Assembly (NCBI GenBank): GCA_016630905.1
Contig: WBMQ01000007.1
Coordinates: 868,001-932,000, forward strand
Direction: 5' to 3'
Origin: Capillidium heterosporum
Lineage: Eukaryota > Entomophthoromycota > Entomophthoromycetes > Entomophthorales > Capillidiaceae
DNA length: 64,000 bases
Under the pieces are notes generated by a model. That model saw nothing but the letters and a program-made list of their open reading frames with translations, was not told where the DNA came from and made no database searches. Made by a program: the position numbers and the translations under genes. This document shows, piece after piece, positions 1 through 11,172 of the stretch (position 1 is the stretch's first letter; every line of letters begins with the position of its first letter).

Positions 1-294
1 AACAAATAGCTCGAACTTGGTTATAGATTGGATTATACCAAACGTGATCGTCGATAGCCCGGATAATATGTCGACAAAGGCTATAAAGCATATGAGTTTG
101 CTGTCAATGTTGAAGGCTATTTCGGGGTTGGTTCGATAGTATCCCTTTATAAACTTTAGTACGAAAATGTTCATTATGATGCCAACTATCGAGAAAGATA
201 GCCCAATGAACAGGTATATGTATTTAAGCTCGCCGGCGTTGTCGATAATTGATTGGATCTCTTCCCTCGGCTGAACGAAATTTGTCGGCTCCAT
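1..294 (-). CDS. Rhodopsin-like 7TM receptor, N-terminal fragment
   Basis: The minus strand has an ATG at 294-292 and an open frame of 98 codons running off the left edge. After a short polar N-terminus there are two hydrophobic helices. The first (about residues 25-47) contains a central Asn in the motif GIIMN. The second (about 67-90) contains an Ala-Phe-Val-Asp motif. Asn in TM1 and L/I-A-x-x-D in TM2 are the class A (rhodopsin) GPCR signature positions. Class A-like receptors are unusual in Dikarya; I recall expansions in Conidiobolus, but this is not checked. The remaining five helices are outside the window, so ligand and coupling cannot be judged. Alternative: another polytopic membrane protein with a chance match to these motifs. 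Confidence 0.6.
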   Translation of the reverse strand, partial: MEPTNFVQPREEIQSIIDNAGELKYIYLFIGLSFSIVGIIMNIFVLKFIKGYYRTNPEIAFNIDSKLICFIAFVDILSGLSTITFGIIQSITKFELFV

Positions 295-1356
295 GACAAA
301 GCTTGATGTTGGCGATGTAGGCGATAATAAAAGGATGTTGAGTAACAAAAAGATGGAACAAGGGTATCGATCTAAAAATATCAAAGGTCCACTAAATAAA
401 GGCTTGTATTCTTGAAGCATAATCCCAATGTTCGTAAATGCGTTTCAGATTAAATCATGGCGAATTGACTTTCATGGCCTTTATGTGTGGTTGTAGATCA
501 AGGTCGAAGTGGACATCTGGCTTACTTATAGGTTAGTCAAATTCCGTTAGGTCAACAGCAATGCGCTATTTAAATGCCTATAACTTATATGGTTCCCTAT
601 CTTTATAAGGTATATGTCGAGATATTGGTCACTGTTTTTCTGTTTAAAATTAATAGAGTAGTTTCCAGAACTGAGCTTAAATTTAATGCCCCATTAATTA
701 TGGACAAGACAATATCGTCTTTACATGCTATAAGGGAATAATCTAGACAAGGCGAATATTGATATAAACTTTAGAATATTTCTAATTGAGCGGGTTTCGT
801 ATAATGCCTGAGGTCATAGAGCTTTCGCCTACAATAGACATCCGAAAGAGAGCATAGTATAAACCCGTAACTGGCAGACCACTCAATCTATTACATTCTA
901 ATGCTTTTTATATAAGAAGCATACAACTTAAACTGCCATGTCCTAGATATACCTACAACTATTAAATCGCTCCATAGATGAAAGCTTTCATTGATAAGCT
1001 ACAAATCTCACACCAATTCAATTTATCCTAGACATATGCCCACTTTCATTTTCAGATTAAGGATTTCCATCAAATTGCATCGAAATCGATGAATTGGACT
1101 TGATAAAAGTATTTTTTAGGAGTAAGGAGGTGGGCTTTGCACCCATTGTTTTGCAGGTTATGTCTTCATGTTTCGAAATTTGAGTTTGGCAGTAAACTGA
1201 ATTCACCAGGCTTTCAAGGAAATATAGTGCGAATTATAGGTTGCAAAACCTACCAACTTTCAGTTTATAGTTGTACTATGTTCTTGAAATTCAAGTAATA
1301 TTGGAAGAGGAGCAGGCATTTGATTGGATGCGCTCGGTAAATTTCTATTGAGTCAT
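295..1356. other. Intergenic, no gene recognised
   Basis: This AT-rich stretch lies upstream of both the receptor gene (-) and the F-box gene (+), so it should hold two divergent promoters. I see stop codons in all frames and no protein family pattern. Confidence 0.5.
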
Positions 1357-2772
1357 ATGTGCAAGAGTCTAGAGTCCAAAGTTTTGGTTTTAAGTGAAGT
1401 TGGGATTCCATCTTTATACAGGTTGAGCAAGCTTAGCGAGTTTAGAATGGTTCACCTAGAGCAGTTATCGGGGCTAATCCTAGAGGAGATTGTCACCTAC
1501 TTGAACACAAAGAGTATTTACAGTTTACTAGTAGCCAACAAACTTTTCTATCACTCCTTATTCCATTCTTTTTATCTAGCCGAACATGAGAGTTTCCTAT
1601 TCGAAGAACGAAAACATAAAGACTTGGAGGCCAACTTGAATTTTTTAATTAGACATTTCCCCAAATACAATTACCTTATAGAAAGAGCCGAATTCTTCAA
1701 TATAAGGAACTTCGAACTAGATTTTGGCAAATACAAGTCCCTCAAGTACTTTAAGGCCTTATTGAAGACCAACTCTGACTTTGCCTCCATATTTGACCAA
1801 CATTCCGAAAAGCTTTTAAATTTAAGCGGTCTATCTATTGAAGTTCTATCATCTTCGGTGAATTTACTACCTTTGGCTATCAAGTTTCAACATCTGAAGA
1901 GTATCGAGCTCGACAACATCAACTCAACCGCCTTCATCGACAGTTGTTACAACCCCAACCTAGTAGTCTTTAAAGTACAAACTTACAGTATCCACCCTGC
2001 CTTCTTCCACTCCATAAGTAAAAATTTCCCCAATCTGCAAATACTTTCCTTCAAACCTACTACCGCTTTCGAACCTTTAGCTACGCTGCCCCTACCTACC
2101 TTTCTCAAAATTAAGACTTTAACCTATGACTTTGCATCGATACCATCCCTTAGCAACTACATTTCCGATTCTAGAAACTGGCCCAACGTCACAATTATAT
2201 ACTCGAGAGATCGAACAAGTACTTATGACACTTTCCTACAAAGTACCTGGTCCAATCTGGAAAATTTGGACATACACCTAATGAACATCTTTGAACCTAA
2301 CCAACTCAAAGGGCTGGCTCAACTCAAAGTACTGCGCATCCACATCTCAACAAATGAAGCTTCAGTTACCATCCCCACTATATTTACATCACTTATTAAT
2401 CTTGAGGATCTCAATATAGTTGCCGCCAGTGGGTTCTCGAGCTCCAACTTAGACTTTAAGCACGACCTCAAGCTCAAGAAGTTTGCCATCACCGTCAACA
2501 ACTTCTCATCGATTGCTATAAAATTCCTCCAAACTTTGAAGTACTGCACTTACCTCAATTTGCAAGTCTCCAAGTTTAACTTTAAGTACTTTTCTGAACA
2601 AAAGGAAGCTTTCGAAGAATTAGTGAGTAGGCTGCTGGATCCTAAAGTTGCGGCACTGGACTGTTTTGAAAATTTAATTGGGTTGGAGTTGTCCCCTATG
2701 CTTTTGCCATTACAACCTTGGTTCCGTAGGAATGCTTCCCGCCTTTCTTTCATTAACGATGGTTTTGTTTAG
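1357..2772 (+). CDS. F-box / leucine-rich-repeat-like protein
   Basis: This is an intronless frame of about 470 residues. An F-box-like segment lies near the N-terminus, starting at LEQLSGLILEEIVTYL and followed by a hydrophobic helix with SLLVANKLFYHSLF. The rest has irregular leucine-rich spacing (for example LVVFKVQTYSIHP, NFPNLQILSF, LEDLNIVAA). F-box proteins are substrate adaptors of SCF ubiquitin ligases; the substrate is unknown. The frame is open upstream to a TTG at 1324, but the first ATG is at 1357. The ATG at 1447, immediately before the F-box, is equally plausible as the start. Two decayed paralogues follow downstream on the same strand. This is the only intact copy of the cluster. 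Confidence 0.75.
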   Translation: MCKSLESKVLVLSEVGIPSLYRLSKLSEFRMVHLEQLSGLILEEIVTYLNTKSIYSLLVANKLFYHSLFHSFYLAEHESFLFEERKHKDLEANLNFLIRHFPKYNYLIERAEFFNIRNFELDFGKYKSLKYFKALLKTNSDFASIFDQHSEKLLNLSGLSIEVLSSSVNLLPLAIKFQHLKSIELDNINSTAFIDSCYNPNLVVFKVQTYSIHPAFFHSISKNFPNLQILSFKPTTAFEPLATLPLPTFLKIKTLTYDFASIPSLSNYISDSRNWPNVTIIYSRDRTSTYDTFLQSTWSNLENLDIHLMNIFEPNQLKGLAQLKVLRIHISTNEASVTIPTIFTSLINLEDLNIVAASGFSSSNLDFKHDLKLKKFAITVNNFSSIAIKFLQTLKYCTYLNLQVSKFNFKYFSEQKEAFEELVSRLLDPKVAALDCFENLIGLELSPMLLPLQPWFRRNASRLSFINDGFV

Positions 2773-2805
2773 GGGTGGAGTATGTTTATATTATGTTTTT
2801 TGAGT

Positions 2806-3020
2806 ATAATAATAAAATAGTTCAAATTTTAGGTATAAAGTAAAGTACATTTATTGAGTATATTTTGCCTATGAGCATAGTAAATTATAGCTCTAAAAGA
2901 TGTTTATACAAGAAATTTGACATACTTTATGCTATATAGAAAATATAATTTTATTTTCAAATATATTGCCAAGTAGGCTTCGGTCCTTGACACTCCATCT
3001 AAGAGTTTATTTATCATCAA
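2806..3020 (+). repeat. 3' flank shared with the third F-box copy (6695-6920)
   Basis: The sequence after the intact F-box gene resembles that after the last decayed copy at about 6695-6920. Both contain a run ending in 'tatgct', then AATATAATTTT-like sequence, then a stretch ending in GTTTATTT (A/G)T. Similarity is diverged but collinear. The tandem duplication therefore carried the 3' non-coding region as well as the gene. I judged this by eye only. Confidence 0.45.
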
Positions 3021-3484
3021 AAGTTTACAGCCATTTCAATGACGAGCTTTTCATGAACTTTTAGAATCAAAGGTACAGTCGTTTACATTCTTGATCAAAT
3101 GCATATTTTATTATATTCAACTAAGCTTGGATATAAAATTTATATCATATGTATCGCTACTTGATATTTTTTATGTTTAGTACCAGTGAGATAAATTAAT
3201 TTTTCAAATTGCCAATTGATAAATCTATCAATATTCTAAAATCCTAAAGCCATTTCCAAATGCTATTTCAATACTAACTGTACTGAATGTGCTGGTATTT
3301 GTATAAGAGAAACTAATATATTATATAGTAAAGTATCAAATATGTGCCTGTTGGCTAGTTTTTTATAGAAAGCTATTGCAAAGTAAAAGATTTTGTAATC
3401 AACTGAGAAAACATTTTTTCAGCAAATATTAACTAGAGAACGCTTTCAAATACATTCCTTATGCTAGTATTTCAATATATATGT

Positions 3485-4650
3485 ATGGAATCAAAGAAAG
3501 CGGCATTCCAGCTCAACGACGAACCTTCCAATGTTCAATACCGAAAAGTATCAGAGCTCATCCTCAAAGAAGTAGCCATGTACCTAACTTAAATATCTAC
3601 ACGTTAGCCCTACTCAACCACTCATTTTGCAAATTGATAAACTCTTACTCTTCAAAGCCATCCATGACAAACTCAACTTTGAAGATGACTTATCATTCAA
3701 TGCTCCAACTACTCAAAGCTACATGAATCAATATTTTGAAGAATATAAAAGTATAATTTACAAATTAAAGCACAGTTCAGGTTTTGGAAGCAAGTTCATC
3801 TTCAATGTCTACATCAATTTAAAGTAGTGTAAAGTTGCAGTACTAGATGAATTCGAATTTACTACTTATTTCAAGAAGCACCAAAACAAGTTGGAGATTT
3901 AAGAGTCTATTGGTAGTTCGAAAAGCTCCACACCTAGTTCAATCAGGTCGATTCGTATCCGAACTCGTCCATCACAAGTGATTGGAAACCTTTGCTAGTT
4001 CCAATATAAAGGTTTTTAAACTTAGTGTCTATCACCTACACCCCACCTTCCTCCACGACCTTAAAAGAAACCTACCCAACTTGAAAATGTTTTGATTTAC
4101 TCTCATTAAAAGATTTGAAAATGCAGTATACAATGTCTTTCGATTTTTAACAATCTAATTAGTTTGGCTTATAGCACTCAGTTCGATAATGAGCTAGTGA
4201 AGCATTTTACGAACTCCTTCATATAACCAAATATCAAGTGCTTAATATCAGATGTGAGCTCTAGGGAGAACAGTAGCCTACTTTGTGTAAGGAAATCTTT
4301 CTAATCAGCTGTAGCTTCACTTAATAGCTAGAATTCAGTTTTATATTCCGAACTTATAAATTACCAGTTCGGCATCGATTCTAGCAATACCAGAAGTTTC
4401 TTCTCTCTTTAGCATGAATTATACATTTTATTTAGCATTGACTATCCCTAAATCAACCTTGGCATTCCTTAAGTTATTGACGATTGCCCAGAAAAACAAT
4501 AGGAATAATGGTACTGGTGAGTTAAGGAAAACGGCAATTACCAGTATTCAAAGTATCAACTACTAAAGACAGGTCGCCTATATAAGGCTCATAGTAAACT
4601 TAGTAGTAGGTTAAGTAGTTATTAAATAAACGTATTGAATCATTTGATAT
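3485..4650 (+). pseudogene. Decayed F-box paralogue, copy 2
   Basis: Pieces of the neighbouring F-box gene can be read in shifting frames. From the ATG at 3485 the frame reaches an F-box core (SELILKEVAMYLT), then a stop. The next frame gives NIYTLALLNHSFCKLI, matching the F-box helix of the intact gene. Near 4017-4096 there is FKLSVYHLHPTFLHDL followed by NLPNLKMF, which aligns to the Ser-Ile-His-Pro segment of the intact copy, again ending in a stop. Around 4140-4300 the segment SLAYSTQFDNELVKHF continues the alignment. Many stops and frameshifts make this a relic rather than a sequencing artefact. Confidence 0.75.
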
Positions 4651-4689
4651 TTCTTTTACTATTGGCATAGTATAGACTCCCTGCATAGT

Positions 4690-5000
4690 ATAACGTAGAA
4701 CTGACAATCAGTATCCCTCTACAGCAGAGAGTTGCACTGGCCTGAACCGAATCGAATCGATCTGAATTAAACCCTAGAGCCCTCCTGAACTAATGAATCT
4801 GACTGTGCTCCTTAGCCTGCTGGCTACAGTTGGAGTATTACTATCTGCCTACCGCCTCTGAATTAAGCTACAAGCACGAGCTTCCTCCTTATATAGCCTT
4901 ATTATCAACGTTTTTAGCCTTTATGAAGTCCTGGCTACCGTTGCCTCTTGGCTAACCTCAGCTGGTGAGCGTTTCTTGTGGATGTTTCCCAACAGTAAAC
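4690..5000. other. Stretch with unusual composition, unknown
   Basis: This block is visibly richer in C and G than its surroundings. It carries near-repeats such as CTGGCTACAGTTG and CTGGCTACCGTTG, plus AATCGAATCGATC. One frame from an ATG near 4794 gives a hydrophobic stretch broken by a single stop. I do not recognise a gene or element. It could be a fragment of a mobile element or part of the inter-paralogue duplication. Confidence 0.25.
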
Positions 5001-5184
5001 AAAAAATAAAGCTAAAGATAGGTTACATCTATTATACTTTTCCAAATAGGTATTTAAATAAGAAAATATTTTGATTATTTGTTTAGAGAAAGGAAAAGCC
5101 TAATACGGTATATCAAAACCAATAATGAATGAAAGTTGTTACTTACTTTTCAAGTTTCTACCTGTTAGTAAGTAGTTTAGACTA

Positions 5185-6690
5185 ATGGTTAAGGCAAAGT
5201 TATACTCTACTAATACCTGGCTTTTCTCAAAATTAAAGGCTATGAAAAATGAAAAGGAAATTGCTGCTAAGTTGGCCATAGTACTTGCTGATATGGGCAA
5301 ACATTCCAAAGAATTCACATTGGAGTCCATCGAGCTCGATAATCACAAATACGTAGTTATCAACTTCAATCAGCAGGAATCAATTATATTAAGGTATGTA
5401 AAAATTTCTAGGTTTGTTAAAAACTTTCCTTAATTTTCGGAACTCGAGCTTACGATCAATTTTACAGCAAACCCACCCTCAAGCTCAATGATTTACAATT
5501 CATTTGTATATCTAGCAATGAAATCCAGAGTCTACATTTATTCAGCACGGTTAGTAGTTCTGGACTTAAACAATTGCTATTGCATGTCCAAAAAACCAGC
5601 GTTAAACTTCATCTCATTTCCAAGGCCTTCCCCAACTTAAAGGTATTTAATCTCGGTATCACAATCAGCGATGAAGATGATTCAACATTATCCAAGTTTC
5701 TAACTATCGAATTTTTGTATTTGAACATGAACATCAGGTTTCTGGAGTTGGTTTTGAAGAACAAGATGTGTTTTCCCAAATTGAAAGTGCTTCAACTCAA
5801 AGATTATCTTTTTGAGTGCTGAGAAGAAACTTTATGAGCAACTGAACTGATGGAATAAGATCAGCATACTCAAGCTTATTATAGATTGCAAGCACACTTT
5901 AGCCTCAACTACTCAATCTATGTAAGGAACCTTGTCACTACATCCACCTTTTCCTCTTTGAAAAGTGCTTAAGCCTAAGGATTCTTACATACAGTGTTAT
6001 TACCATTAAAGAATCGTTTCAGAACCTTATGCAAGACTCAAGCCTTCAATACCTATATTCCAACATATTACAATGCTACTTTGCCACTCATCAGTGGTTC
6101 TTTTAGGTGTTTTTCGATGTTGATAATTCTAAAGTTAGGATCCGTGTATTCCCATAAAACTTTGAATCTGTGGACCAATTTAATGAAGGGTTAGTCTAGA
6201 AACCTGGACAACCCTGTAGACATTTGATCCATCAATTCGTATCCAAACTTTACCACTTGGTTTAAAAATGCCGTCTCCAAGGATGTTGCTGTGCAAATTT
6301 TTATTGATGATTCGTAATTTTACTACCTACAGTACAGTAAAATTTAATTAATTATCTGCCCAGTCGAGAAGGAGCTTTCTTTTATCCTACGTATCTATAT
6401 CACCGTCTGTTCAACTTCAACCCATACCATCCAATCCTATGGTTCTAATAGCCAAATTCATTTGAAATCCTGCTATGTTCTTTATCAAACCAAGTATCTC
6501 AAGCTGTGCCTCTAAAAATGATAAAGATTATGAATCAGGCCTGGACTCCTTGGACTTCCTAATAGATAACTGAAGAATGTATTCAGCAAGGGTCTTTGTA
6601 AAACATCAAAGGTTTAGGGTTAGCGGGACTTGGCTCAGATGGCAAGAAAGCAATCAGGTAGCTAGTTAACTTGGTTTGAGGGACTGGCTT
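5185..6690 (+). pseudogene. Decayed F-box paralogue, copy 3
   Basis: Frames at 5185-5433 and 5574-5822 carry motifs of the intact F-box gene. SIELDNHKYVVINF corresponds to its SIELDNINST segment, and LISKAFPNLKVFNL corresponds to ISKNFPNLQILSF. Further short leucine-rich pieces follow (FPKLKVLQLKDYLF, and near 6470 LYQTKYLKLCL). Stops and frameshifts separate them and the F-box itself is not visible. The block ends just before the duplicated 3' flank at about 6695. It is a second, differently decayed copy in tandem with copies 1 and 2. Confidence 0.65.
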
Positions 6691-7224
6691 AGAATAATAT
6701 AATAAAAATAGTTACTTGATACTCTAGATATGCGAATAAAATGTAGTTTCTAAATAAGTATGCTATCAATTAAGATAGTATAGTATATAAATATACTTAT
6801 CCAATAAAACAAGGCATCCTATGCTGTATGTCAAATATAATTTTTAGAACTATGCTAAATAGGTTTTGACGCTTGGAGCACTAATAAGGTGTTTATTTGT
6901 TATGAAAAGATACAGTCATGTCGGTTGTAAATATCCTCCATAATCTAGTGAAAGAGAGGATAGCGTTGTTTGTGTTGATCGAATGTGGGATTTCATCTTT
7001 GCTATAGCACTAAGCTTTATATGAGCAAAAGGACTATGTTCCAAATTACTACCATTATTATATTTAATAAAGTATAAAACAAATTGTCCTTTTAATCTAG
7101 AACCAATATGGTAAACTTTTGCGCACCTGATCTAAGCTTCAATAAAACTTTGATTGGAGGATTTTGATAAAATAAACTGCGAGCTTGAGAACTACACTCC
7201 AACCAATTTTTTTCTATTTCAACG

Positions 7225-8478
7225 ATGCCACCCAAGAAGACCGGAGTTACCAAAGCCGAGAAGGACCGACAGAAAGCCAAGGCTAAGATAGCTGAGGACA
7301 AGACTTTCGGTCTCAAGAACAAGAACAAGTCGGCTAAAGTCGGACGTTACATCGAAGAGGTTAAGAAGCAAGCCCAACATATCGGAAATCCCAAGCTCGT
7401 AAGTTTTAAAGTTTATTTATTTATTAATTGTAAATTTTAGAAAGCTGCTGAAGATGCCAAGATAGAAATGAAGAAACGTAAGGAAGAGGAGGAGAAACGA
7501 CAGCGCGAACTAGCCGAGTTGTTCAAGCCCGTCTTGACCCAACCTAAAGTACCCTTTGGTACCGACCCCAAAACCATCCTATGTGTTCATTTTAAGGCCG
7601 GCAACTGCCCCAAAGGCAATAAGTGTAAATTTTCGCACGACCTCGAGGTTGAACGTAAGAAGGTGAAGAAGGATCTCTATACCGACAGCCGTGACGACAA
7701 GCAAGGTGATTTTATATATTAGATTTTAAGACTAACAGTTAGATAAGATGATACTATGGACAGTTGGGACCAGAGCAAGCTGGAGCAAGTCGTCTTATCC
7801 AAGCACGGTAACCCCAAGACGACTACTGACATCGTATGCAAATTCTTTTTGGAAGCTATTGAGAACGAAAAGTACGGGTGGTTCTGGGATTGTCCCAACG
7901 GAGGTATTTTATTTTTTAATTTTTAATTAAACTTTTTAGGTACCGATTGTAAGTACCGTCACGCTTTACCCCCTGGTTTCGTTTTAAAGTCCAAGAAGAA
8001 GCAGATGGAGGAAGATGAGAAGAAGAACGAGATTAGTTTGGAGCAGTTCTTGGAGACGGAGGTAGGTATATCTAAGTAATGCTATATTAATTTATTTTTA
8101 AAGCGCCACAAGTTGGGCTCCAACTTGACGCCCGTTACCTTGGAATCTTTCACCGCTTGGAAGAAGGCGCGTATCGAGAAGCAGGAGGCTGAAGCCAAAT
8201 CTTTACGTAGCTCGCGTGAGGCCGCTTTCAAAGCTGGTAAGAACATGCAGCTCAGCGGTAGGGAACTCTTCGACTACAACCCCCAACTGGCTATGGAATC
8301 CTACTACGATGATGACGAGGAGGCCTTTGAGATGGATATGTACAAGCCTCAGAATGAGAGTACTTCATCCAGCCCTGCCCAACTTCATAGTGATGACTCT
8401 AATTCCCAAGTCGAAGTTGTGGCTGATGGAGTCGCTCAAATTGAGATTTCGGGTCCTACTTCCAGCTCCGCCGTCTAA
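7225..8478 (+). CDS. TMA46: CCCH zinc-finger protein, ZC3H15 (DFRP1) / Tma46 family
   Basis: Five exons (7225-7398, 7441-7705, 7748-7903, 7940-8061, 8104-8478) give 363 residues with all phases agreeing. The family binds the developmentally regulated GTPase DRG1/Rbg1 and associates with ribosomes. Seen here: a basic MPPKK start; a lysine/glutamate helix; a first CCCH finger at about residues 106-124 (C-x7-C-x5-C-x3-H); the conserved segment [19 protein letters not shown] with a second finger; the family hallmark [10 protein letters not shown]; the DFRP-type segment ending in [10 protein letters not shown]; and an acidic tail. Introns are 36-42 bases. The next gene downstream, RCC1, is convergent. 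Assignment is strong; the yeast symbol is by family. Confidence 0.92.
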
Positions 8479-9012
8479 TGGACTTTGGTTTTTGTATCAG
8501 ATAGATATAGATGGAAATATTGGTGGAAGAAGTCCTACTTTTTTATGTTTAATAAACTTTTGGTCATCTGAGTTTGTTTTTGTTAGTTGGGACTTAAAAC
8601 AAATTAGATAGGTAAAAGCTTAAGATACTTAGGTCAGAAATTGTTTTTGATGAGATGCTTTTCTTCATTTCAAATATCTTGCATCTTTGCGTAGCTATAA
8701 TTTATAATATCAACTGATGGTGCCCAAATGTGGTGCTTCTATTGCATTTGTTAGTGGATAAGGCTTTGGTAAATTATGGCAACTATAAGCCATAATAAAG
8801 GCCTGTTTTCAAGTTTTGGTAATGTAGTTTATTTTATAAACTGTTAGTTTGCTCTGAAATCGGTCTATAGCTAGCCTTAGTGTTTTATTTTACTAATAAA
8901 ATTAGAATTAAATCGATTTACTTAGCTATACGCTTATCAAAACTTTATATTGAAAACTAACAAATCATCAGTTAAAAACATTTATTATCAAAGATATATA
9001 ACGAGCTATAGC
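8479..9012. other. 3'-to-3' intergenic region
   Basis: This region lies between the convergent ZC3H15-like and RCC1 genes. It is AT-rich with AATAAA-like motifs (AATAAAC near 8551). I see no gene. Confidence 0.5.
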
Positions 9013-10374
9013 TTATTCCGGCCTAACTAAGAACACCGAGTGCTGACCCCCAGCCGAGACCTTGAAGCACCTCCCATGGTTCAAGCTTTGGATAGGAAGC
9101 GGAGTTTCTTGATCCTCCTCTTTGCCGTGACCTAATGCCAACGATTCACCAAAGCCCCACGAGTATACATTACAGCCACTGATGGCGAGTGAGTGATTGC
9201 TTCCCGTACTGATATCAGTGAAGCGTAAATCCTCTGATACCTTGATGGGATGCTTGGCAACAGCACGACCGTCATCGGTATTTATTAACTCCTTGGAATC
9301 CCTACTGACACCCAATTGGCAGGAATCGGTCCGACCTACACCGTACAAGACGCCACTTGTGGTCAACAATAAAGTGTGATGCTCACCACCGGCAATTTTG
9401 ACAAATTTATCCTTCTTGCACAATTCGGTTAGGATATCGTTCTTTGTAGGGGTGTCGATACGGTCAACCTGAGCACTGCCGTCAACCGAGTAACCACACT
9501 GGAAGTAATTGTTCTGACCCCAAACATAGACTTCGTTGCTATCAGTCAAAGCCAAGTTGTGGTACCCGCCAGCACAGACGTAGGTTACCTTCTTAAGGGA
9601 TAGGCACTTGGGATGCAGCCACTGCTCTTTCGGGGATGAGACTCTAAAGCTGTAGAAGAGAGCACCCAGCTGACCAGCCTCGTTATCACCGACAACGTAG
9701 ACTCTACCGTCACTTGTCAGCGCCAACAGATGGTTGTTGCCACAGGAGATCTGAGTGATTACCAATTTGACGCCAAAGTCCAGTTTGATGGGCTTATCCT
9801 GCTTATAGTCAATTTTGTTGACAAAACCTAGCTCTCCAGTACTGGTACGGAAGGTACCCCAACCGTAAACTGAACCTTTGGAAGTTAAGCAGGCTGAGAA
9901 GGAGTCCCCAGCTACTAATTGAACGATATCACCGTCAAAGACGGTATCGAGTCTGATGGGGGTAAATTCATCACCAGCTCGTCCCAAAGCTTTGTCGTCG
10001 TTACAGCCCCAAGTGTAAAGTTCGTTTTGAGCAGTTGAAGCTAAATTGTGTAGGCCACCAGCTGCAATATCTACAAAATTATGGCCAATTGATGGTATTT
10101 CCTTGGGCCTTTTGACCTCCAAGATGTCTTCGCCTAGACCGAGCTGAGAACAATCGCCGGTACCACACACGTAAGTCTTACCTTCGGTCACTCCTAAAGT
10201 GGGGATGATGTTGCGGAAGGCGGGTTTCCGGATTTTAGGCTTGGCATCACTCTTCTTGGCTGGTTCTTTTTGTTTCTTGGATACGAAGACCATCTTATAC
10301 GTTGTTTTCTCTTGTTGATCTGAGAGCGTTAAGGCTTTGTGGATGAGTTGGCTTTTATCTAGTTTTTCCAACAC
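9013..10374 (-). CDS. RCC1-family protein, probable Ran guanine nucleotide exchange factor
   Basis: This is a single-exon frame of 453 residues. It is filled with RCC1 propeller repeats of the type G-x-x-H-x-L-A-L-T-x-x-x-x-V-Y-x-W-G, for example VYGWGTF, VYVVGDNEAGQLG and VYVWGQNNY, and ends with VSAGGQHSVFLV. RCC1 (Prp20 in yeast) loads GTP onto Ran on chromatin. The basic N-terminal stretch VSKKQKEPAKKSDAKPKIRK fits the chromatin-binding/nuclear localisation tail of true RCC1. The ATG at 10293 (residue 28), just before that tail, is the likelier start; the upstream 27 residues may be 5' UTR. Length and tail argue for Ran-GEF RCC1 rather than a generic RCC1-repeat protein. Confidence 0.88.
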   Translation of the reverse strand: MLEKLDKSQLIHKALTLSDQQEKTTYKMVFVSKKQKEPAKKSDAKPKIRKPAFRNIIPTLGVTEGKTYVCGTGDCSQLGLGEDILEVKRPKEIPSIGHNFVDIAAGGLHNLASTAQNELYTWGCNDDKALGRAGDEFTPIRLDTVFDGDIVQLVAGDSFSACLTSKGSVYGWGTFRTSTGELGFVNKIDYKQDKPIKLDFGVKLVITQISCGNNHLLALTSDGRVYVVGDNEAGQLGALFYSFRVSSPKEQWLHPKCLSLKKVTYVCAGGYHNLALTDSNEVYVWGQNNYFQCGYSVDGSAQVDRIDTPTKNDILTELCKKDKFVKIAGGEHHTLLLTTSGVLYGVGRTDSCQLGVSRDSKELINTDDGRAVAKHPIKVSEDLRFTDISTGSNHSLAISGCNVYSWGFGESLALGHGKEEDQETPLPIQSLNHGRCFKVSAGGQHSVFLVRPE

Positions 10375-11172
10375 GTCATTTCGTAAAAGTTTTCATTGTT
10401 AGAGTTTCTATCAAAAATTTGAGCCAATGGTTTGAAGTGGCTTTGTGAATGGAAATTCAGATTTTTACATTGTTCTGAGAAAGTTTACCAAATGGTCTTA
10501 TGACTTGCGGAGAAATTGGAAATTATTTCTATGAGCTGATGCTATGGAATATTTTGGCAGCAGTTGGAGGGGATGGCAGAATGATAATATATAAGATTGT
10601 TGAAACCAAACTCAACCAGATATACTGTTTATATATGACAGCTAAAGGCTAATGGAGGCTAGTTTGCTCAAATTTGAGTACATGCACCAATATATTAGGA
10701 AAAATTCGAAAGTGTATTTTATTAGATAGTTTTGTTCCATCAACTTATCGATTTGAAAGAATATAATAGTAAAAGCAAATTGTACAGATAAAGTTACACA
10801 TATATCATTAGAAATGCTGTAAGCGAACTATAGCTTATTAATATGTAGAGTAGATCCTTCATTCGGAAATATCATTAGTTCTTTAGCGATATTGATCAAA
10901 TAAAACCAAAAGGATTGTGAAGGCATTAACTACCTTCCACCATCTTTCAAATTATAGTGATAACCAACAGCTATAAAAGCTCCAAAGTATAGATAATAAT
11001 CGAAGTCAAAGTGAAGCTCCATCCATTATATTTACATTTTAAGCTATAATATGTTTATAAAAATATATCTTTAGGTAGGTAAATCTACAACCATAGAATA
11101 ATTTAATATATACTAAATAAATCCACTAAAAATTATACAGATATTAGATATATATTAAAATCCAAAAATAAT
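10375..11172. other. Intergenic, no gene recognised
   Basis: This is the promoter side of RCC1 and the 3' side of lipase copy 1. It is AT-rich and has no open frame of note. Confidence 0.45.

Noticed and set aside
1324-1356. Longer F-box protein start at 1324
   Set aside because: It is a TTG codon. The first ATG in frame is at 1357, and the F-box begins after the ATG at 1447.
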